From the NCBI GenBank assembly GCA_016179925.1, contig JACPCG010000099.1, positions 1 through 42,917 on the forward strand: a stretch of 42,917 bases of DNA, given 5' to 3'. A model generated the notes under the pieces. It was not told the origin of the DNA. It ran no database searches and saw only the letters and a program-made list of their open reading frames with translations. The stretch is from Candidatus Rokuibacteriota bacterium. Lineage in GTDB: Bacteria > Methylomirabilota > Methylomirabilia > Rokubacteriales > CSP1-6. Shown here one piece after another: positions 8,934-16,906 of the stretch. The translations under genes were made by a program, and so were the position numbers. Within the stretch, counting starts at the first letter, position 1, and each line of letters starts with the position of its first letter.

Positions 8934-9667
8934 CGTCCGAGGTACGCCTTCTGCACCTCCGCGTGCGCCTCGATCTCACGCGGCGTGCCCTCGGCGATGA
9001 TCCGCCCCTGGTCCATGACCGTCACCCGACCCGCCAGCTCCAGGACGACCGCCATGTTGTGCTCGATGACCAGCACGGTGGCGGCTCGCGCGATGTCACG
9101 CACCAGGCCGCAGAGGCCGTCGATCTCGGCGGCGGCGAGCCCCTGGCTCGGCTCGTCCAGGATGAGCAGCTCGGGTCTGAGCGCCAGCGCCATGGCGACC
9201 TCCAGGAGACGCTGGTGTCCATACGCCAGGGCCCGAGCCGGCTGGTCTCGCAGGGCCCAGAGCCCCACCGTCGCCAGCGCCGCCTCGACGTCGCGGGCCA
9301 CGGCTTGCCGGTCGAGCGCGATCCAGTCGGCCAGCGCCCGGAGGCGCCGGCGCTGGGCGGCCAGCGCCACGTTGTCGTACACCGAGAAGCCCCGGTAGAT
9401 GCTGGTGACCTGAAACGTGTAGACGATGCCCAGACCGACGCGGTCCCACGCCCGCAGCGACGTGACGTCCCGCCCCGCGAAGAGCACGCGCCCCGACGTC
9501 GGACTCAGTCGGCCGCTGATGAGGCTGACGAGCGTCGTCTTGCCCGCGCCGTTCGGCCCGATGAGCGCGCGCACCTCGCCCCGCTCGAGGCGGAGGTCGA
9601 CGCCGCTCACGGCCTCGAGCCCGCCGAAGCGCTTGGAGATCGCCTTCGTCTCCAGGAGCGCGGTCAC
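8930..9667 (-). CDS. livG: Branched-chain-type amino-acid ABC transporter, ATP-binding subunit
   Basis: The 245-residue ATPase has Walker A 'GPNGAGKTT', the LivG-type signature 'LAYGHQRLLEVAMALAL' and Walker B 'LLILDEPSQGL', plus 'VIEHNMAVV' carrying the switch His. It starts with GTG 9665-9667, which overlaps the livM stop as GTGA; the longer upstream frame runs through livM and is not used. In most LivG proteins the signature is close to LPYGxQR, so the His in 'AYGHQR' is a small variant. It should pair with LivF as the ATPase dimer. Confidence 0.92.
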   Translation of the reverse strand: MTALLETKAISKRFGGLEAVSGVDLRLERGEVRALIGPNGAGKTTLVSLISGRLSPTSGRVLFAGRDVTSLRAWDRVGLGIVYTFQVTSIYRGFSVYDNVALAAQRRRLRALADWIALDRQAVARDVEAALATVGLWALRDQPARALAYGHQRLLEVAMALALRPELLILDEPSQGLAAAEIDGLCGLVRDIARAATVLVIEHNMAVVLELAGRVTVMDQGRIIAEGTPREIEAHAEVQKAYLGR

Positions 9668-10599
9668 GGGAGCCACGGCGCCCACCGCGCCCGGATGCCG
9701 CCCACGATGCCGGCCGGGACCCACAGGATCGTGACGACGAGCGTGGCGCCGACCACGATCAGATAGCCCGTCGTGAGGCTGCTGGCGACGTCCACGAGAT
9801 AGGTCATCACCAGGGTGCCGACCAGCGGGCCCAGAATGGTCCCGGCGCCGCCCAGCAGCGCCCAGAGCAGCGGGTAGATCGAGTAGAGGATTCCGGCGAA
9901 CGTCGAGCCGACGTACGAGAAGAGCAGCGTGTAGGCCGAGCCCGCCACGGCAGCGACGAGGCCCGAGACGGTCACCGCGAAGAGCCGGTAGCGGGGGGTG
10001 TTGTAGCCCAGCAGGCGGGTGCGCTCCTCGTTCTCGCGCAGCGCGAGCAGGATGCGGCCCGCGGGCGAGCGAACGATCCAGAAGTTCAGCAGGAGGCAGG
10101 CGGCGAACACGACGAGCGCCACGTTGTACTTGACGGCGGGATCGGCCAGCGGCAGGCGCCGCCCGGCGAGATCGAGGTGGAGTCCCGAGAGGATGAACCC
10201 CTGATCGCCCCCGGTGATCTCGTTGAAGTAGAGCGTCGCCAGGTAGAAGGCCTGGGCGAGCATCATCGTGACGATCAGGAAGGCCGGGCCGGCCGTCCGC
10301 AGCGTGATCAGCCCGACCGCGGCGGCGACGGCCAGGCCCGCGACGACGCCGAGCAGGAAGCCGGTGATCACGCCGACGCCGAGGTAGTGGATGGTGAGCC
10401 CGGTGCCGTACATGCCCGCCGCGAAGAACATGGCGTGTCCGAGGCTCATGAGGCCGGCGTAGCCGAGCAGCAGGTTGTAGCCGGCAGCATAGGCCGCGAG
10501 GACCATGATGCGGGCCAGCATGCCATGGTGGAACGGCGGGAGGACGAGCTGAAGCCCGCCGAGCAGGGCGAGGACGCCCAGGTGGAGCCCGAGCGTCAC
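9664..10599 (-). CDS. livM: Branched-chain-type amino-acid ABC transporter permease
   Basis: This 311-residue integral membrane protein has about eight to ten hydrophobic segments and the LivM hallmarks 'GYNLLLGYAGLMSLGHAMFFAAGMYG' near residue 40 and 'ENEERTRLLGYNTPRYRLFAVTVSGLVAAVAG' (ATPase-coupling region) near 195. The start is GTG 10597-10599, overlapping the livH TGA as GTGA, which rules out the longer open frame continuing upstream. It pairs with LivH to form the translocation channel. Confidence 0.92.
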   Translation of the reverse strand: MTLGLHLGVLALLGGLQLVLPPFHHGMLARIMVLAAYAAGYNLLLGYAGLMSLGHAMFFAAGMYGTGLTIHYLGVGVITGFLLGVVAGLAVAAAVGLITLRTAGPAFLIVTMMLAQAFYLATLYFNEITGGDQGFILSGLHLDLAGRRLPLADPAVKYNVALVVFAACLLLNFWIVRSPAGRILLALRENEERTRLLGYNTPRYRLFAVTVSGLVAAVAGSAYTLLFSYVGSTFAGILYSIYPLLWALLGGAGTILGPLVGTLVMTYLVDVASSLTTGYLIVVGATLVVTILWVPAGIVGGIRARWAPWLP

Positions 10600-11462
10600 G
10601 CGATCTCCTCGCCGAAGAGCCCGCGCCCCCGCACGGCCAGTACGAGAGCCACGAGCAGGGTGGCCACGATCTTGGCCAGCGTCGGGGAGAAGAGGACCGA
10701 GACCGCGCCGTCGCTCAGGCCCACGACGAACGCCGCGACCAGCGTGCCGCGGAGGCTCCCGAGCCCGCCGAGGATCACCACCACAAAGGACAGGAGGAGG
10801 GCATCCAGGCCCATGAGGTAGTGGGCCTGCTGCACGGGGACGATCAGGGCGCCGGCCACGGCCGCGAGCCCGGCGCCGGCGCCGAACGCGGTCGTGTACA
10901 CGCGGCCGACCGGCACCGCGAAGGCCTGGGCGATCTCGCGGTCCTGCTGGGTCGCCCGCATGTAGAGGCCGAGCTTCGTCCGGGCGAGCGCGATCCAGGT
11001 GGCGACGAGCAGGATGGCGGCGACCCCGCCGACGATCAGCTTGTAGCCGGAATAGCCGAACGACGGGAAGTCGACCCGGAAATAGATGGGCGCGGTGACC
11101 GGGCGGGCGTAGGGCCCGTAGATCATGAGGACGGCCTGCTCGAGGATATAGAGGAGCCCGATCGTCGCCACGATGGTGCTCTCCGGCTCGTACCCGATCG
11201 GGCGGAGCACCAGCCGGTCGGCCACCACGGCGACGGCGCCGACGACGAGCGGGGCCACGACCAGCGCCAGCAGGAAGCTCCCGAGCAGCGTGGAGACATA
11301 CCAGGTGACGATCGCGCCCAGCATGAAGAACGCCCCGTGGGCGACGTTGACGATGCGCATGACGCCGAAGACGAGAGACAGGCCGAGCGCGGTGAGTGCC
11401 AGCACCAGCGCGCCCACCGTCCCCTCGAGGAGCGCCAGGAACAGATGCGCCTCGAGGCTCAC
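10596..11462 (-). CDS. livH: Branched-chain-type amino-acid ABC transporter permease
   Basis: This 288-residue permease shows the LivH pattern: 'GLSLVFGVMRIVNVAHGAFFMLGA' near residue 28, 'ATQQDREIAQAFAVPVGRVY' (coupling loop) near 170 and 'VVILGGLGSLRGTLVAAFVVGL' near 225. The start is GTG 11460-11462; I find no purine-rich ribosome site before it, because the preceding bases belong to the repeat at 11474-11561. Initiation may therefore depend on structure or on ribosomes arriving from the binding-protein gene. It is the second gene of the operon. Confidence 0.9.
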   Translation of the reverse strand: MSLEAHLFLALLEGTVGALVLALTALGLSLVFGVMRIVNVAHGAFFMLGAIVTWYVSTLLGSFLLALVVAPLVVGAVAVVADRLVLRPIGYEPESTIVATIGLLYILEQAVLMIYGPYARPVTAPIYFRVDFPSFGYSGYKLIVGGVAAILLVATWIALARTKLGLYMRATQQDREIAQAFAVPVGRVYTTAFGAGAGLAAVAGALIVPVQQAHYLMGLDALLLSFVVVILGGLGSLRGTLVAAFVVGLSDGAVSVLFSPTLAKIVATLLVALVLAVRGRGLFGEEIA

Positions 11463-11473
11463 GACGACGGATT

Positions 11474-11561
11474 GCGTTGTCGAAGGGCGCCACGGCTGTG
11501 CCGGGGCGCCCTGAGCGCCGGGGGGCTTGGGGGGCGCCCGGAGCCCCCCATGTCCTCAGAG
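11474..11561. repeat. 80-bp exact dispersed repeat, copy 1, spanning a stop codon
   Basis: Bases 11474-11553 are identical to 21832-21911; after one differing base both continue CTCAGAG, which includes the minus-strand TGA of the adjacent gene. On the minus strand the first structure after the stop is a GC hairpin with a 7-bp stem and 7-base loop (11529-11549), followed by GGCGC and other short complementary runs. Here it fills the 93-base gap between the Liv binding protein and livH, so it is an intercistronic structure. It may be a REP-like extragenic palindrome. Confidence 0.8.
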
Positions 11562-12854
11562 CGGCTGCTTCGTATAGTCGGCCTCGGGCGCGTACATCGA
11601 GTCCTCGATCGCCGTCCGATGGATGACGGTGAGGCGGCGCTTCTCGACCTTGGAGACGACCTGCCGGCCGAAGACCTGGTGGAGCCGCCCGACGAACTTC
11701 TTCGGCCCCTGCGGATGCTCGGTGCCCTCGGGGAAGGACTGGAAGCCTTCCAGGGTCTCGATGAACGCCCTGTAGCCGGCGGCCCCCGGCTTCTTGTAGC
11801 CGCTCTGCTCCACCGCCCGCTTGATGATGAAGAGCGTCTCCCAGCAGCCGAACATGTGGGAGAAGGTGGAGACGTCCCGGGGGTCGTTGACGCTGGCACC
11901 GTTGTCGTTGACCCCGACGCGTTCGCGGTAGAAGCGCACGTGCGGGGGCATGGTGGCCGCGGCGTAGCGCGGGAAGGCTTCCCAGAAGTACGTCCCCTCC
12001 AGGAACTCCAGCCCGGGGCTCGCCAGGTCGACCCCCTCCAGCGAATCGATGAAGCCGAAGATCTGCGGGCGGCGCGCGCCGAAGTGCTCCCCCATCTCCT
12101 TGACGAAGGTGAGGACGCCGGGACCCACCATCACGTGGTAGAGCACCTCGGTATCGGCCGGGACGCGCGGGAAGTATTTCGTGAAGGACGTCTCGGTCGG
12201 CGGGATGGGGATCAGCGCCCGAATGGTCCCGCCCTGGGCCGTGGCCACCCGGCTGAAGAAGTCGCGGTGGTCGTGGCCGAAGGCGTAGTCGGGGAAGATC
12301 AGCGTGACCTTCTTGCCGAGGTTCTTGAGGATCCAGGGCGCGACCGCCGTGACCTGAGCCCGCACGTCGGTGATCCCGGGCTGGAAGACGTACCGGTTCA
12401 GCCGCCCCGAGGCCACGTGGTAGCCCTCGCTCACCACGATGTAGGGGATCTTCAGCTCGCCCGCCCGCGGGGCGGAGGCGATCACCACGTGCGAGAACAG
12501 CGTGCCGAAGATGAGGTCCACCTTGTGCTGGACGGCGAGCTTCTCGACCACCTCGGCGCCGCGCTTGGGATCGGTCCCGTCGTCTTCGGCGACGATCTCG
12601 ACCGGCCGTCCGCCGATGCCGCCCTTCTCGTTGATCAGCTTCACGGCCGCCATCGTCGTCCGCTCGTACCAGCGGCCGTAGACGGCGCCGATGCCCGTTC
12701 GGTGGACCTGGAACCCGAGACGCAGGGGCCCCTGCCCTGTCTGGGCGGCCGCGCGCGCCACCCCGGGGCCCGGCAGATGAGCGCCGACCGCCACGAGGCC
12801 TCCCGCCTGCAAAAAGTGCCGTCTGGAGAGAGTGGGCGCTCCGTCCTGGCTCAT
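11556..12854 (-). CDS. Branched-chain-type ABC transporter substrate-binding protein, Tat-exported
   Basis: This 432-residue type I periplasmic binding protein is the receptor for the Liv permease encoded downstream. ATG 12852-12854 is preceded by AGGAGGT at good spacing. The N-terminus has a twin-arginine signal, 'LSRRHFLQAGGLVAVGAHL', so it is probably folded before export. The mature domain shows 'LRLGFQVHRTGIGAVYGR', 'AVKLINEKGGIGGRPVEIVAEDDGTDP', 'KVDLIFGTLFSHVVIA' and 'KKVTLIFPDYAFGHDHRDFF', the Peripla_BP_6 layout (LivK/amide-binding type). The ligand cannot be told from sequence; 'branched-chain amino acid' is only a family label. The stop codon lies inside the repeat at 11474-11561. 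Confidence 0.9.
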   Translation of the reverse strand: MSQDGAPTLSRRHFLQAGGLVAVGAHLPGPGVARAAAQTGQGPLRLGFQVHRTGIGAVYGRWYERTTMAAVKLINEKGGIGGRPVEIVAEDDGTDPKRGAEVVEKLAVQHKVDLIFGTLFSHVVIASAPRAGELKIPYIVVSEGYHVASGRLNRYVFQPGITDVRAQVTAVAPWILKNLGKKVTLIFPDYAFGHDHRDFFSRVATAQGGTIRALIPIPPTETSFTKYFPRVPADTEVLYHVMVGPGVLTFVKEMGEHFGARRPQIFGFIDSLEGVDLASPGLEFLEGTYFWEAFPRYAAATMPPHVRFYRERVGVNDNGASVNDPRDVSTFSHMFGCWETLFIIKRAVEQSGYKKPGAAGYRAFIETLEGFQSFPEGTEHPQGPKKFVGRLHQVFGRQVVSKVEKRRLTVIHRTAIEDSMYAPEADYTKQPL

Positions 12855-12915
12855 GGCCGACCTCCTGGTCATTCGGTGTCCCGCCCCGCCGCGCGTGAGC
12901 GACTCGCGTGCCGTT

Positions 12916-12944
12916 TGAATAGCACGACCACGCCGTGGACTCAA
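12916..12944 (-). promoter_or_regulatory. Predicted sigma70-type promoter of the Liv operon
   Basis: On the minus strand TTGAGT (complement of 12939-12944) is followed after 17 bases by TATTCA (complement of 12916-12921), 61 bases upstream of the binding-protein ATG. It lies in the 100 bases separating this operon from the regulator gene remnant. Confidence 0.5.
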
Positions 12945-12954
12945 CCGTCGCGAC

Positions 12955-13067
12955 CTACCCGGGTGCTGACAAACTCGCAGGCTCCCGCTCGTCGAAGACC
13001 CGTCCCGGACGATCGGCGATGGACAGCGCGCCGATCACCGTGCCCTTCACGACGAGGGGCACCGAGA
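12955..13067 (-). pseudogene. Out-of-frame GAF-domain remnant at the 3' end of the XRE-PAS-GAF gene
   Basis: Just past the regulator's stop codon a different minus-strand frame encodes 'GVISVPLVVKGTVIGALS' followed by 'IADRPGRVFDERE', a textbook GAF-domain C-terminal half. The frame then turns into unrelated 'PASLSAPG' and stops at 12955. The upstream frame ends 'ERRFQSLTRGLTA', which in related proteins is the helix leading into another GAF domain. The simplest reading is that most of a fourth GAF domain, and whatever followed it, was deleted with a frame change. Confidence 0.6.
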
Positions 13068-15332
13068 TCACGCCGTGAGCCCCCGCGTGAGGCTCTGGAA
13101 GCGGCGCTCGGCGTCGCGGAACCGGCGCGCGTTGTCGAGCGCGAGCGCCGCCTGGTCGGCGAAGGCCTGGAGGAGCCGCGCGTCCTCGTCGCCGAAGGTC
13201 CGCCCGGTCCGGTCCCTCACGACGAGCGCGCCGGTCGCCTCGTCCCGCACGAGCAGCGGCACCGCGAGCGCGGCGCGATACGCCGAGCCCGCGAAGGTCG
13301 ACCTGAGCTCCGGTGAGAACGTGATGCCGGACTCGTGGAGGATGTCGGGGGTGACGACCGGGAGCCGCTGGCGTACGGTGGCACTCGAGATCCCGCTGCC
13401 CGCCGGGACGAGCATCCCCTGCTCGACGCCGGGAGTCGGCTCGCCGGCGACCGCGATCGCCAGCAGGTCCCCTGACTCCGGCAGGAGCTGGAGGATCGCG
13501 GAGGCGCGCGCGCCGAAGAGCGTCAGCACGCTGTCGGCGATCCCCTGGGCGACGACGTCGGGGTCGAGCGACTGCGAGATCAAGCGCCCGACGTCGGCGA
13601 GGCTCTCCGCCGCCCGGCGGCGCCGCTCGCTGCTCTCGTAGAGCCCCGCGTTCCGGATCGCGATGGCCGCGTGGTCGGCGAGCCGGCCGAGGATCGACTC
13701 GTCGTGATCCGTGAAGGCACGCCTGGAGCGGTTGTGCACGAACAGCAGCCCCTCGACCTTCTGATGGATCCGGATCGGGACCACGAGGGCCGTGACGATC
13801 TCGTCCACCTGGACGAACGCGAGGTAATCCTTCGTGAACCGGGGATCGCCGGCGTAGTCGTCGGTCCGGAACGGACGGCCGGTGGTGAGCACGAGGCCGC
13901 CGATCCCCTTTCCCGGCTCGATCCGGACGCTCGAGGGGCCCGGATTCCGGGAGCCGGCCCAGTAGCGCATGACGAGCGCCTCGGAGTCCCCCTCGCGCAG
14001 GCAGATCGTCGCGAGGTCGCTCCGGCAGAGCTCCCGGGCTCCTTCGACGACGGCCTGCAGCACGGCGGCGAGATCGAGCGAGGCGCTGATCCGCCCGGCG
14101 AGCTCGGCCACCACTTCGGCCTCCCGCCGGCGCCGGCGCGCATCCTCGTAGAGCCGGGCGTTCTGGAGGGCGAGCGCGGCGGCGTCGGCGAACCCGGCGA
14201 GGAGGTGGAGCTCCGGCTGCGTGAACGCGCGCTCCGAGCTCGACGCGAGCGTGAGCACCCCCAGCATCTCTCCGCGCGAGATGAGGGGGGCGGCGACAGC
14301 CGACCGGTGCCCCTCGACGGCGATGCGCTCGCGCAGCCACTCGGGGATGTCGAGCTGCGGGTCGGCAGCGACATCGCGCGACCAGACCACGCGCCGCTCG
14401 CGCATGGCGAGGCCTGACGCGCCCGTGCCCGCGGGCAGGGTCCGCCCCACCCACTCGCGGCGATCGCCCTCGCCGGCAACGGCCACGCACACGAGCGAGC
14501 CCGCGGCGGCGTCGACTTCGAACAGGCTCGCGCGGCGGACGCGGAAGAGCCCGAGGACGGTCGACACCACGCGCTCGGTCGCCCCTGCGAACTCCAGCGT
14601 GCCGGCGAGCTCGTGGCTCACCCGGGCCAGCGCCGCCGCCGCGTCCTCCGCCTGCTTCCGCTCGGTGATCTCGCGGACGATCATGAGGCGCGACCCGCGG
14701 GCCGGCGGCGGCCCGTCGAGCGGCACGAAGCGGGCCTCGTAGCGGCGCGCCCCGAGCGCGAACTCGACCGACACCACCGCCGCGGCGCTCGCGCAGTCGC
14801 GTGCAGCCCGCTCGAGCTGCGGACTCACGTCCGGCGGGAAGGCGTCGGCGATCCGCTTGCCGAGGAGCTGGTCGGGCGGGACGTGGAACTCGGAGCCCCG
14901 CCCGCCCTCGTAGGCGAGGAACGTCCCCTCCGCATCGAGCCAGAAATAGAGATCCGGGAACGCGCGGACGATCGCCTGAAGCTCGGTCTCGAGCCGGACG
15001 AGCTTGCCGGTGACCTCGCGCAGGCGGGCGAAGTCGATGATCTGGCCCCGCCGCGCTCCCGCGGCGCCGGGACGCGGCGCCACGGGCGCTTGCGGGCGGG
15101 TCGCGGGCCCGGTCCCGAACAGGATCCACTCGGGCGGCGCCCCCAGGTCCCGGGCAAGGCGGACGAGGTTTTCGTAGCTGGGGACGCGGTCGCGGAACCA
15201 GGCGTAGAGGTACTGAGGCCGGTATCCCCTGTCGTCGCAGAAGCGGCCGACCTCCGGACGGCCGTCCTTCCAGTAGCCGAGAGCCTTGAGTCGCTCCTTG
15301 ACTCGCTGACCGATGCCGGGGAACCCGCTCAT
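13068..15332 (-). CDS. XRE-type DNA-binding, PAS and triple-GAF sensor regulator, truncated at the C-terminus
   Basis: The 754-residue frame starts at ATG 15332. Residues 5-75 form an XRE/CI-repressor-like helix-turn-helix ('RGYRPQYLYAWFRDRVPSYENLVRLARDL' then 'PPEWILFG'). Residues 118-225 are a PAS domain ending in 'IVREITERKQAED'. Three GAF domains follow at about 250-395, 425-570 and 595-735, linked by Arg/Glu-rich helices. There is no kinase, GGDEF or other output domain, so the DNA-binding head would be the output and the GAF domains small-molecule or redox sensors. The end is abrupt and followed by an out-of-frame GAF remnant, so the original protein was longer. The AT-rich upstream region with palindromes is a possible autoregulatory site. 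Confidence 0.8.
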   Translation of the reverse strand: MSGFPGIGQRVKERLKALGYWKDGRPEVGRFCDDRGYRPQYLYAWFRDRVPSYENLVRLARDLGAPPEWILFGTGPATRPQAPVAPRPGAAGARRGQIIDFARLREVTGKLVRLETELQAIVRAFPDLYFWLDAEGTFLAYEGGRGSEFHVPPDQLLGKRIADAFPPDVSPQLERAARDCASAAAVVSVEFALGARRYEARFVPLDGPPPARGSRLMIVREITERKQAEDAAAALARVSHELAGTLEFAGATERVVSTVLGLFRVRRASLFEVDAAAGSLVCVAVAGEGDRREWVGRTLPAGTGASGLAMRERRVVWSRDVAADPQLDIPEWLRERIAVEGHRSAVAAPLISRGEMLGVLTLASSSERAFTQPELHLLAGFADAAALALQNARLYEDARRRRREAEVVAELAGRISASLDLAAVLQAVVEGARELCRSDLATICLREGDSEALVMRYWAGSRNPGPSSVRIEPGKGIGGLVLTTGRPFRTDDYAGDPRFTKDYLAFVQVDEIVTALVVPIRIHQKVEGLLFVHNRSRRAFTDHDESILGRLADHAAIAIRNAGLYESSERRRRAAESLADVGRLISQSLDPDVVAQGIADSVLTLFGARASAILQLLPESGDLLAIAVAGEPTPGVEQGMLVPAGSGISSATVRQRLPVVTPDILHESGITFSPELRSTFAGSAYRAALAVPLLVRDEATGALVVRDRTGRTFGDEDARLLQAFADQAALALDNARRFRDAERRFQSLTRGLTA

Positions 15333-15531
15333 GTCAGGCTCTTCATATCACAAGATTCGATTTGTAACGTTTCACGTGATACATGAATTACATTCATCAA
15401 ATCTCACAATGGGTTAGCGATTGTTTAAAACCTATAATAGTCACCAAACGATCGCGCTCGAATCGGGAATCCACGCCTGTTAGAGATGTGCGGATCTCGC
15501 TACAATGGCCCGAACCGAGGGAGGCCCTGCC
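15333..15531. promoter_or_regulatory. AT-rich intergenic region with palindromes and -10-like boxes
   Basis: About 120 bases here (15340-15460) are far more AT-rich than the rest of the window. They contain the perfect 6-3-6 palindrome ATGAAT-TAC-ATTCAT (15383-15397), a CACGTG core (15373-15378) flanked by imperfect TGTA/TACA arms (about 15363-15383), TATAAT at 15433-15438 and TACAAT at 15501-15506 on the plus strand. The region separates the divergent regulator gene and F420-type oxidoreductase gene, so it plausibly holds both promoters and the operator of the XRE-type regulator. I cannot pair the -10 boxes with good -35 boxes. Confidence 0.45.
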
Positions 15532-15597
15532 GTGGACGACGAGAACCTGTCGGCGGACCGCTGGCGCGCCGGGCGCCGGCGGCCCATCTTCACGTAG
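15532..15597 (+). CDS. Possible 21-residue leader peptide or mini-gene
   Basis: A GTG at 15532 follows GAGGGAGG at good spacing and a TACAAT box 25 bases further up, then reads 21 codons (MDDENLSADRWRAGRRR-PIFT) to TAG. The acidic head and Arg-rich tail resemble no family I know. It may be a leader peptide for the downstream oxidoreductase, another collapsed gene like those described elsewhere in this window, or chance. The oxidoreductase has its own ribosome site 80 bases later. Confidence 0.25.
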   Translation: MDDENLSADRWRAGRRRPIFT

Positions 15598-15676
15598 CCG
15601 CCGGCCGATGACGCCCGACCGCCTCCATCACCTGCATTGACGGGCGGCGCCGACCGCCGCCTCCCGAGGAGGAGCC

Positions 15677-16513
15677 ATGCACTACGGTGTCTTGATCTTC
15701 CCGACCGAATACTCGATCCGGATCGACGAGCTCGCGCGGGCCGCGGAGGAGCGCGGGTTCGAGTCGCTCTTCGTCACCGAGCACACGCACATTCCGGTGA
15801 GCCGGCGAACGCCGTTCCCCAGCGGCGGCGAGCTGCCGAGGGAGTACTCGCACACGCTCGATCCCTTCGTGGCGCTGACGGCGGCCGCGGCCGCGACGCG
15901 GACGCTCAAGGTGGGCACGGGGATCTGCCTCATCATCGAGCACGACCCGATCACGACGGCAAAATCGGTCGCGAGCCTCGATCTCCTCTCGAACGGGCGC
16001 TTCCTCTTCGGCATCGGGGCCGGCTGGAACGCCGAGGAGATGGAGAACCACGGCACCGCGTTCAAGACGCGCTTTCGGCTCCTGCGCGAGCGCGTGCTCG
16101 CCATGAAGGAGATCTGGACCAAGGACGCCGCCGCCTTCCACGGTGAGTTCGTCAACTTCGATCCGATCTGGTCGTGGCCGAAGCCCGTGCAGAAACCCCA
16201 CCCGCCCATTCTCCTCGGGGGCGAGAGCGGCCACACCCTCGAGCGGGTCGTGGACTTCTGCGACGGCTGGTTTCCGCGTGGACGCGCCGCCGACAAGATC
16301 CTCCCGGGCCTCGCCGACCTCAAGGCCCGGGCGGCGCGCGCCGGGCGCGACATGACGACCATCTCGGTGTCGGTCTTCGGGGCGACGGCCGACGAGGCGG
16401 TGCTCGCGACCTATGCTGAGGCGCGGATCACGCGCGCGATCCTGCGACTCCCGTCCGAGCCCCGGGAGGCCATCCTTCCGCTGCTCGACCGGTACGCCAA
16501 GCTGATCCGGTGA
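15677..16513 (+). CDS. LLM-class F420-type oxidoreductase (Rv2161c-like family)
   Basis: This 278-residue luciferase-like monooxygenase-fold protein has the TIGR03619-type features: 'GVLIFPTEYSIRIDELARAAEERGFESLFVTEHTHIP', 'TLKVGTGICLIIEHDPITTAKSVASLDLLSNGRFLFGIGAGWNAEEM' and 'HPPILLGGESGHTLERVVDFCDGWFPRG'. Members are predicted to use coenzyme F420 or FMN, and the true substrates are mostly unknown. ATG 15677 has a strong GAGGAGG site. The stop overlaps the next start as GTGA, coupling it to a PPOX-type gene that is also predicted to be F420-related, which favours F420 as cofactor here. Confidence 0.88.
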   Translation: MHYGVLIFPTEYSIRIDELARAAEERGFESLFVTEHTHIPVSRRTPFPSGGELPREYSHTLDPFVALTAAAAATRTLKVGTGICLIIEHDPITTAKSVASLDLLSNGRFLFGIGAGWNAEEMENHGTAFKTRFRLLRERVLAMKEIWTKDAAAFHGEFVNFDPIWSWPKPVQKPHPPILLGGESGHTLERVVDFCDGWFPRGRAADKILPGLADLKARAARAGRDMTTISVSVFGATADEAVLATYAEARITRAILRLPSEPREAILPLLDRYAKLIR

Positions 16514-16803
16514 GCCTCGAGCTTCCCGCGTGGGCCGCGACCCTCCTCCGAGAGAGCCGCGTCGCGCGGCTCGGCAGCGCGTCGCTCCTGGTGGACCGGT
16601 ACGACGAGGAATGGTCGCGGCTCGCCTGGGTAATCGTGGAGGGGCGTGCGGACATCGTGACCGTGGGCGCCGAGCGCGCCGCCGCTGTGGACCTGCTGGA
16701 GGAGAAATATGCCCAGTACCGCGCGATGGGGCTGGACCCCGAGACCGTCGTGATCGTCAGGCTCACGCCGGGCCGGCTGCTCTGCTGGCGGGGAGCCGAC
16801 TGA
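16510..16803 (+). CDS. Internally shortened PPOX-class F420-dependent enzyme (Rv0121-like)
   Basis: The 97-residue frame starts at GTG 16510, overlapping the previous stop by four bases. Its head 'LLRESRVARLGSA' and its tail, with 'LLVDRYDEEWSRLAWVIVEGRA' followed by an 'EEKYAQYRA' helix and a terminal 'CWRG' motif, match the two ends of the TIGR03668-type PPOX family (normally about 135-145 residues). The roughly 45 residues between, which normally carry a DG-x-PH-x-VP strand pair and the phosphate-contacting Lys/Arg segment, are missing without loss of frame. The product probably cannot bind F420 or FMN normally. It is either a decayed gene or an assembly artefact; the family call is from recalled consensus. 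Confidence 0.7.
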   Translation: MSLELPAWAATLLRESRVARLGSASLLVDRYDEEWSRLAWVIVEGRADIVTVGAERAAAVDLLEEKYAQYRAMGLDPETVVIVRLTPGRLLCWRGAD

Positions 16804-16809
16804 TTTCGT

Positions 16810-16870
16810 CGGAGGGGGGCCTCGACGGCCCCCTCCGAAACCTCCCCCGGGATCGGTTGCGCCGGGGGAG
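16810..16870. terminator. Double hairpin, bidirectional terminator between convergent genes
   Basis: Immediately after the plus-strand stop, 16810-16837 forms a GC stem (CGGAGGGGG(G)CC pairing with GGCCCCCTCCG, one bulged G, 4-5 base loop). A second perfect 9-bp stem follows (CTCCCCCGG 16842-16850 with CCGGGGGAG 16862-16870). The first hairpin and its flank closely match the hairpin at 32059-32085. There is no long T-run, as is common in very GC-rich genomes. It serves the convergent pair ending at 16803 and 16907. Confidence 0.7.
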
Positions 16871-16906
16871 CCGGCCTCGAGCGGCGGTGACTCCGACGCC
16901 GCGCTC

